This document shows positions 7,695 through 11,611 of a stretch of 11,611 bases of DNA, one piece after another. The stretch is taken from the NCBI GenBank assembly GCA_910586745.1, contig CAJUJZ010000071.1:1-11611 (forward strand). Direction: 5' to 3'. The stretch's first letter is position 1. The number at the start of each line of letters is the position of its first letter. This DNA is from an uncultured Mucispirillum sp. GTDB lineage: Bacteria > Chrysiogenota > Deferribacteres > Deferribacterales > Mucispirillaceae. The notes beneath the pieces are model-generated. The model had not been told where the DNA came from. It made no database searches and saw nothing but the letters and a program-made list of their open reading frames with translations. The position numbers and the translations under genes were made by a program.

Positions 7695-8693
7695 ATGAAA
7701 AAGATTTTATTTTTATTATTCTTTTTGGGGCTTTTAGCTGGCGGTGGTGCTTATTTATATTTTACAGATTTTAACCTTGTAAAAAAATATATTATACCAC
7801 ATATCCCTGAAACAGTAATGGCAAAAATACCTGAAAAGATTAAAAAGTATATTACAGTAGAGGATAATGCATCAAATGCTCTTAATGAACTTGGTGCACC
7901 TCTTGATGTGCCTGTTACGAAGTTTGATTCTCAATATGTATCAAATGACAACCCTATTTTTGAGGCTTTCAGGAAAGGTACAAAAGAAGATATTTTAAAA
8001 GCAATAGAATCTACTGATAATATTGATATTTTTGATGTTACTGGCAGAACACCTCTTATGTATTCAGCTTTTAGAGATGATACAAGTATTGCAGAAGTTA
8101 TAATTAATAAAGGTGCTGATATTAACTTTAAAGACAGATGGGGACACACTGCATTAATGTATGCTGCAAAATATGGTAATGCAAATATGGTAAACTATTT
8201 TCTTTCAAAAGGTGCTGATATTAATGTAGCAGGTACTGATGGCGAAACACCTGTTTCTGCTGCTGCATTTGATGGCAATATTGATGTGCTTACAAAGTTT
8301 TTAGACTATGGGGCAGATATAAATATACAAGATGATTATGGCAATACTCCTCTGATGAAAGCAGCTATTAACGGCAATCAGAAAGCACTTCAGATGCTTA
8401 TAGAATATGGTGCTAATCTAAACAGCCAAAATAAAGACGGCTTAACAGCTTTAATGCTTGCGTCAGAAAGCGGAAGATATAATACAGCTAAGATGCTTTT
8501 AGATAACGGGGCAGATACTTCTATTAAAGATAAGAGTGGAGAAAATGTATTAGACCATGCAAGAAAATTTGGACATGACCATATTATTGCTCTGCTTCGG
8601 CAGTATATGGTAGTAGATGAGCCACTAATTAATAATAACGGTGATACAATCAATATTAATTTAAATAATAATTCAAATATTATAATGCATTAA
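7695..8693 (+). CDS. Ankyrin-repeat protein with N-terminal membrane anchor or signal
   Basis: The 332-residue protein begins MKK and has a hydrophobic segment at about residues 4-22 (ending in a Gly-rich patch), a signal peptide or signal anchor that would place the rest outside the cytoplasm. No lipobox or clear cleavage site stands out. A linker (about 25-83) and one degenerate repeat (84-115) come first. Six ankyrin repeats of exactly 33 residues then follow, starting near 116, 149, 182, 215, 248 and 281. Each has the 'G.TPLM.A...G...' and 'LL..GADIN..D' pattern. The C-terminus (306-332) is Asn-rich and ends in an unusual run of alternating Asn and Ile. Ankyrin stacks bind proteins; the partner is unknown. 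It lies 53 bp after thiH and 21 bp before threonine dehydratase, suggesting co-transcription. The ribosome binding site is weak (GGTAGA). Confidence 0.92.
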   Translation: MKKILFLLFFLGLLAGGGAYLYFTDFNLVKKYIIPHIPETVMAKIPEKIKKYITVEDNASNALNELGAPLDVPVTKFDSQYVSNDNPIFEAFRKGTKEDILKAIESTDNIDIFDVTGRTPLMYSAFRDDTSIAEVIINKGADINFKDRWGHTALMYAAKYGNANMVNYFLSKGADINVAGTDGETPVSAAAFDGNIDVLTKFLDYGADINIQDDYGNTPLMKAAINGNQKALQMLIEYGANLNSQNKDGLTALMLASESGRYNTAKMLLDNGADTSIKDKSGENVLDHARKFGHDHIIALLRQYMVVDEPLINNNGDTININLNNNSNIIMH

Positions 8694-8714
8694 AAGTTAG
8701 AAAAGGTATAGTAT

Positions 8715-9923
8715 ATGATTCTTAATCTTAAAAAAGATATTGAAGCAGCTTATATGGCTGTTTCTCCTTATGTTAAAAATATTCCTATTTATCATTCTGC
8801 ATCATTTTCAGAAAGTTATAGAGCAGGTATATATTTTAAACTTGAAAATCTACAGAGAACAGGTTCATTTAAAGTACGCGGTGCATTAAATGCGATACTC
8901 AAAAATAAAGAAAAATGTGCAAATGGTGTTATTACTGCCAGTGCAGGAAACCATGCACAGGGCGTTGCATTCAGTGCAAAATTAATAGGCGTAAAAGCAG
9001 TAATAGTTATGCCTGTGCATACTCCTCTTGTTAAAATAAATAATACAAAATCATACGGTGCTGAAGTTGTGCTGTATGGAGAAACTTATGATGATGCAGC
9101 CACTCATGCAGAAATACTAGCAGAAGAAAAAGGGCTTTATTTAATACATCCTTTTAATAATATTGATGTTATAGCTGGACAAGGCACTATTGCAGTAGAA
9201 TTTTTAAAAGAAATGCAGGATGCTGATAATGTAATTATACCAGTTGGAGGTGGTGGTCTTGCTTCTGGTATTGCTGCATATCTAAAAGAATGCGGAAGTT
9301 CTGCAAAAATAATTGGTGTTCAGTCTGAAGCAGTAAGCGGTATGGCTGCATCTCTCCGTAAAAGAAGAATTGTTAGAGTTACAGGCTCATCTATTATTGC
9401 AGAAGGTATTTCTGTAAAAACACCTGGGGACATTACTTATGAAATATGCTCTAAATATCTTGATAATATAGTTACTGTATCAGAAAATATGATAGCAGCA
9501 TCAATTTTAGAATATATGGAAAAAGCAAAACTTGTAGTAGAAGGTGCAGGTGCTGCCCCACTTGCTGCAATAATGTCCAGAAGTATTGATTATAAAGATA
9601 AAAAGAACATATTAATAGTTTCCGGTGGTAATATTGATATCAATATGATTTCAAGAATTATCAGCAAAGGTATGTCTACATCAGGCAGATTTTTAGAAAT
9701 TACATTAAACCTTAAAGATATACCTGGCTCACTTGCTCATATTACTACATTTTTAGCTGATGTTGGTGCTAATATATTAGATATACGCCATGATAGATTT
9801 GGTGCGGGACTTCCTATCGGCTTTTCAAGGGTAAATTTAGAGCTTGAAACAAAAAGTATGGAACATATTGAGCAGATAGTAATTTCCTTGAAAAAAGCTG
9901 GTTTTGATGTTACAGTATGCTAA
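8715..9923 (+). CDS. ilvA: Threonine ammonia-lyase (threonine dehydratase) with C-terminal ACT domain
   Basis: This PLP enzyme deaminates threonine (and often serine) to 2-oxobutyrate and ammonia, feeding isoleucine synthesis or threonine catabolism. The fold-type II core occupies about residues 10-320. 'GSFKVRGA' contains Lys53, the expected PLP lysine. 'ASAGNHAQGVAF' (75-86) is the substrate loop and 'PVGGGGLASG' (176-185) holds the phosphate-binding tetraglycine. 'VEGAGAAPLAA' and 'VSGGNID' follow in the usual order. An ACT domain fills about 326-402 ('LEITLNLKDIPGSLAHI', 'VGANILDIRHDR') and probably provides allosteric control by an amino acid. The length of 402 residues fits the single-ACT form, which is longer than TdcB (about 330) and shorter than E. 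coli IlvA (about 514). The biosynthetic or catabolic role is therefore not decided. No isoleucine genes adjoin it, and no T-box or leader is visible. Confidence 0.93.
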   Translation: MILNLKKDIEAAYMAVSPYVKNIPIYHSASFSESYRAGIYFKLENLQRTGSFKVRGALNAILKNKEKCANGVITASAGNHAQGVAFSAKLIGVKAVIVMPVHTPLVKINNTKSYGAEVVLYGETYDDAATHAEILAEEKGLYLIHPFNNIDVIAGQGTIAVEFLKEMQDADNVIIPVGGGGLASGIAAYLKECGSSAKIIGVQSEAVSGMAASLRKRRIVRVTGSSIIAEGISVKTPGDITYEICSKYLDNIVTVSENMIAASILEYMEKAKLVVEGAGAAPLAAIMSRSIDYKDKKNILIVSGGNIDINMISRIISKGMSTSGRFLEITLNLKDIPGSLAHITTFLADVGANILDIRHDRFGAGLPIGFSRVNLELETKSMEHIEQIVISLKKAGFDVTVC

Positions 9924-9948
9924 GTATATATAAAGAAGGAGTATATGT

Positions 9949-10410
9949 ATGAAAGCAGAATACCTTAACTGCGTTATGGCTGGTGTCTTAGATGTAATAG
10001 ACCAGTGCTTTCATGTAGAATGTAAAAAAGGCAAGCCTTATGTATATCATTATGATATAAATTTAAACCATCTCTCTGCTGTTATTAGAATGGCTGGTGA
10101 TAAAAAGGGGGCATTTGTTATTGCACTTAGTGAAGATGATGCAAAAAAAATGGCAAGTGCCTTAATAATGGAAGAAAAACAGTTTCTTGATAAAGATGTT
10201 ATGGATGCTATCGGTGAAATTATCAATATGATTTCTGGTAGTGCTAAAGGAAAACTTACTGAACTTGGATTTACTTTTAAATTAAGCACTCCTGCATTTA
10301 TCTTAGGAAAAGGAACAAGGCTTTTTAAAGAAGTGGAGTATGCTCCATATATATGTGTTCCAATTTCAACAGAAATTGGGGATTTTACAATACAGGTTTC
10401 ATTAAGATAA
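9949..10410 (+). CDS. CheX-like chemotaxis phosphatase (CheC/CheX/FliY superfamily)
   Basis: This 153-residue soluble protein matches the single-domain CheX type. CheX removes phosphate from the response regulator CheY-P and so resets flagellar signalling. The signature DxxxExxNxxxxG-type helix is present once as 'DAIGEIINMISGSAKGKL' (from Asp86), with Glu90 and Asn93 as the expected catalytic pair. CheC carries two such helices, whereas CheX carries one. The N-terminal 'NCVMAGVLDVIDQ' helix and the beta strands 'LSAVIRMAGDKKGAFVIAL' also fit. An excellent ribosome binding site (AAGGAG at 9935-9940) precedes the ATG. No che or fli genes are adjacent: it is the last gene of the thiG-to-cheX series, 25 bp after threonine dehydratase. 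The strong ribosome binding site suggests independent, higher translation. I withhold the symbol because CheX-like domains also occur outside chemotaxis. Confidence 0.85.
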   Translation: MKAEYLNCVMAGVLDVIDQCFHVECKKGKPYVYHYDINLNHLSAVIRMAGDKKGAFVIALSEDDAKKMASALIMEEKQFLDKDVMDAIGEIINMISGSAKGKLTELGFTFKLSTPAFILGKGTRLFKEVEYAPYICVPISTEIGDFTIQVSLR

Positions 10411-10438
10411 TATTATAAAAAAGATAGTATAATATGAA

Positions 10439-10470
10439 AGAGTAGATGATTTAAATATATCATACACTCT
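10439..10470 (+). terminator. Possible terminator or stem-loop after the cheX-like gene
   Basis: AGAGT-AG-ATGAT and ATCAT-AC-ACTCT form an imperfect hairpin around an 8-base AT loop, 28 bp after the cheX-like stop. No T-run follows, so intrinsic termination is uncertain. The last four bases overlap the start of the inverted-repeat arm at 10467. Confidence 0.35.
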
Positions 10471-10522
10471 TGCAATATATATAATTTAGATTTTTCGCCT
10501 TTAAAATCAGGCTCAAAATGAC
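10467..10522. repeat. 56-bp inverted-repeat arm, left copy
   Basis: This segment is the reverse complement of 11469-11524 at 54 of 56 positions. The two differ only at 10479 (A, against G in the other copy) and at one T/A position within the CGCCTTTAAAATC part. It contains a small internal stem (GCCT with AGGC). The two arms bracket the DUF6194-type gene in opposite orientation. Confidence 0.9.
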
Positions 10523-10793
10523 TTAATAAATTTATATTAAAAAATTCAGTCCAGCTACGCATTTCTGCTTCCTACCTATTCAGTTGGGAAATGCTTGCGT
10601 CGCAAAAACGAAATCTTGCCCATATTAATGGCAAGCCGTTTCTATACTCGTAGCGAAGCATAGTAGAAAATACTTCCCTTGAATTTTTTAAATCACGCTC
10701 TGCAGAGACAAGTTCGTCTATCGCTTACTAAAGACGGCTCGTCCTGAACCTGTTTATGTGTCATATTGAGCTTGAAAAGCTAAATATCTAAAA
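10485..10793. repeat. REPIN/MITE-like element with large structured core
   Basis: The ends are inverted repeats of each other. The left end (10485-10522, TTTAGATTTTTCGCC... to ATGAC) and the right end (10760-10793, read on the minus strand) match at 28 of 33 aligned positions, with one 5-base gap. About 237 bp lie between them. No transposase or open frame is inside, so if mobile it depends on a protein encoded elsewhere. The element fills most of the 433-bp gene-free gap between the cheX-like gene and the DUF6194 gene. Its family identity (REP/BIME, MITE or other) is inference. Confidence 0.65.
10537..10691. other. Highly foldable core, possible structured RNA or cruciform DNA
   Basis: Nested complementary segments occur here. 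TTAAAAAATTCAG (10537-10549) pairs with TTGAATTTTTTAA (about 10679-10691). GCTACG (10554-10559) pairs with CGTAGC (10649-10654). Inside these, GCATTTC (10559-10565) pairs with GAAATGC (10588-10594), and CTTGCC (10615-10620) with GGCAAG (10630-10635). A competing hairpin lies at 10639-10669. The segment is visibly richer in G and C than nearby intergenic DNA. No promoter is evident, so transcription is unproven. The strand of any RNA is undetermined. Confidence 0.4.
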
Positions 10794-10843
10794 AACATAC
10801 CATTTAAAATATAAATACACTGCTGCAATGGGATATAATTATT

Positions 10844-11305
10844 ATGGATAAAATTACACCCGATGAAATATTACAATATTGTCTTGAAAATTTATCAGGA
10901 ACAGTTTTTAAATCCTGCTATGGAGAAAAATGTATATTTTATAATCCTGTAAATAAACTAAAACATGGAATATATGTATTAACCATAAAAGAAAAAGATG
11001 GAAATAATGACAAAAGCTCTAATCTAAATAGAGAAGGTATATTCCGTATAAATTTTGGAGTTAAAAAAACTACATTTATAAATAAATTTGGCTTCATCCC
11101 TGCAAGACCTTTAAAAGGGAATACTGTTGATATGCAGTATGAGTTTTCAACATTAAATATGCTGCTTCCACACCCTGTATATGCGTGGATGGCATGGGTA
11201 TCCATATTAAACCCTGATAAAAATTCTTTTGATAATATGTTGCAGTTTATTAATGAATCTTATGAATGTGCAAAAGAAAAATACAATAAAAAAGTAAAGG
11301 CATAA
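10844..11305 (+). CDS. DUF6194-like conserved hypothetical protein
   Basis: This 153-residue soluble protein of unknown function resembles the DUF6194 family. It has an N-terminal 'DEILQYCLENLSGT' helix and a central 'YVLTIKEKDGNNDKSSNL' segment followed by 'REGIFRINFGV'. 'NMLLPHPVYAWMAWVSILNP' (about residues 105-124) is the most characteristic part, with its HPVY. The end is a lysine-rich helix ('ESYECAKEKYNKKVKA'). There is no signal peptide or membrane segment. The ribosome binding site is only moderate (GGGAT before the ATG at 10844), and the next in-frame ATG is far downstream. It stands alone, about 430 bp from the cheX-like gene, and is bracketed by inverted copies of the same 56-bp repeat. 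It could therefore be a recently acquired or rearranged unit. I identified the family from memory of its pattern, so the name is moderately certain; the biochemical role is unknown. Confidence 0.8.
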   Translation: MDKITPDEILQYCLENLSGTVFKSCYGEKCIFYNPVNKLKHGIYVLTIKEKDGNNDKSSNLNREGIFRINFGVKKTTFINKFGFIPARPLKGNTVDMQYEFSTLNMLLPHPVYAWMAWVSILNPDKNSFDNMLQFINESYECAKEKYNKKVKA

Positions 11306-11393
11306 TAAGCATAAAAAGGTATATTGAATACTAATTTATATCAAAGATTCATTTTTCAGATTCAACATATATTAAAACATTATAACATCAGCA

Positions 11394-11428
11394 CATAATA
11401 TATTTAAATTGTATAATTTTTATATACT
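11394..11428. repeat. About 36-bp direct repeat, copy 1
   Basis: This AT-rich segment (CATAATATATTTAAATTGTA... to ATACT) recurs in the same orientation at 11527-11563. The copies differ by two single-base insertions and about two substitutions. They flank the small inverted-repeat element at 11428-11511 directly. Confidence 0.65.
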
Positions 11429-11511
11429 TCGCCTTTGGCTCAGTATGACATATAGTTCACACATTGCAGTCATTTTGAGCCTGATTTTATAGGCGAAAAA
11501 TCTAAATTATA
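11428..11511. repeat. Small REPIN-like element sharing the terminal sequence
   Basis: The left unit (11428-11449, TTCGCCTTTGGCTCAGTATGAC) is a shortened copy of the right unit (11469-11511, read on the minus strand). Allowing a 7-base deletion, 20 of 22 positions match. Only 19 bp separate them. The same end sequence terminates the larger element at 10485-10793, so the two elements share termini but not cores. Confidence 0.6.
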
Positions 11512-11524
11512 CATATTGCAAGAG
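11469..11524. repeat. 56-bp inverted-repeat arm, right copy
   Basis: Reverse complement of 10467-10522 at 54 of 56 positions. It lies 164 bp after the DUF6194 gene stop and includes the right unit of the small REPIN-like element. Confidence 0.9.
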
Positions 11525-11526
11525 GG

Positions 11527-11563
11527 CATAATATATTTTAAATTGTATAGTTTTTAAGATACT
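11527..11563. repeat. About 36-bp direct repeat, copy 2
   Basis: Second copy of the segment at 11394-11428, beginning three bases after the right inverted-repeat arm ends. Being in the same orientation on both sides of the element, the pair could be a duplication that arose with insertion or by slippage. From 11564 to the window end I see nothing. Confidence 0.65.
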
Positions 11564-11611
11564 GAACTTACCCAAAAATTTTGAACTAAGCCACTAAATA
11601 AATTTCTTTTT

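Noticed and set aside
10411..11611. CRISPR array
   Set aside because: The repeats are few, inverted, and not regularly spaced with unique spacers; no cas genes are present.

Overview
The window is AT-rich bacterial DNA with dense genes, short gaps, AGGAGG-type ribosome binding sites and TGA used as a stop. ThiG with the oxygen-sensitive radical-SAM ThiH, together with a CheX-type chemotaxis phosphatase, points to an anaerobic or microaerophilic, motile bacterium. A Deferribacterota gut bacterium such as Mucispirillum, or a spirochaete such as Brachyspira, would fit. This is a guess from composition and gene content, not a demonstrated placement.

Layout. (1) 141-1535 is an unrecognised, probably all-helical 464-residue protein. 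(2) 1536-2512 holds a putative promoter and operator region, a possible 17-codon leader ORF overlapping by ATGA, an XRE regulator with an S24-like C-terminal region, and a strong intrinsic terminator. (3) 2676-5549 on the minus strand reads, in transcription order: a cytidylate-kinase-like P-loop protein, a DHA2-family drug exporter, and a short-chain dehydrogenase that has decayed to a pseudogene (lost glycine motif, one frameshift, three in-frame stops). The pseudogene explains most of the apparently empty 2.5-3.07 kb stretch. (4) 5738-10410 on the plus strand is a tightly packed series: thiG, thiH, a membrane-anchored ankyrin-repeat protein, threonine dehydratase and a CheX-like phosphatase. 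Gaps of 0-53 bp suggest co-transcription, although the functions are unrelated. (5) 10411-11611 is a repeat-rich region around a small DUF6194-type gene.

The thiazole pair makes the thiamine thiazole ring: ThiH supplies dehydroglycine from tyrosine and ThiG condenses it with deoxyxylulose phosphate and the sulphur carrier ThiS. ThiS and ThiF are not in the window, and no TPP riboswitch is seen upstream of thiG.

The most unusual part is the right end. Two inverted-repeat elements share the same terminal sequence but have very different cores (237 bp and 19 bp). They carry 56-bp arms that match at 54 of 56 positions in opposite orientation and bracket the DUF6194 gene. They look like REPIN/BIME or MITE-type non-autonomous repeats. 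The larger core can fold into nested hairpins and is visibly richer in G and C than its surroundings. I found no CRISPR array, tRNA, rRNA or intact transposase.
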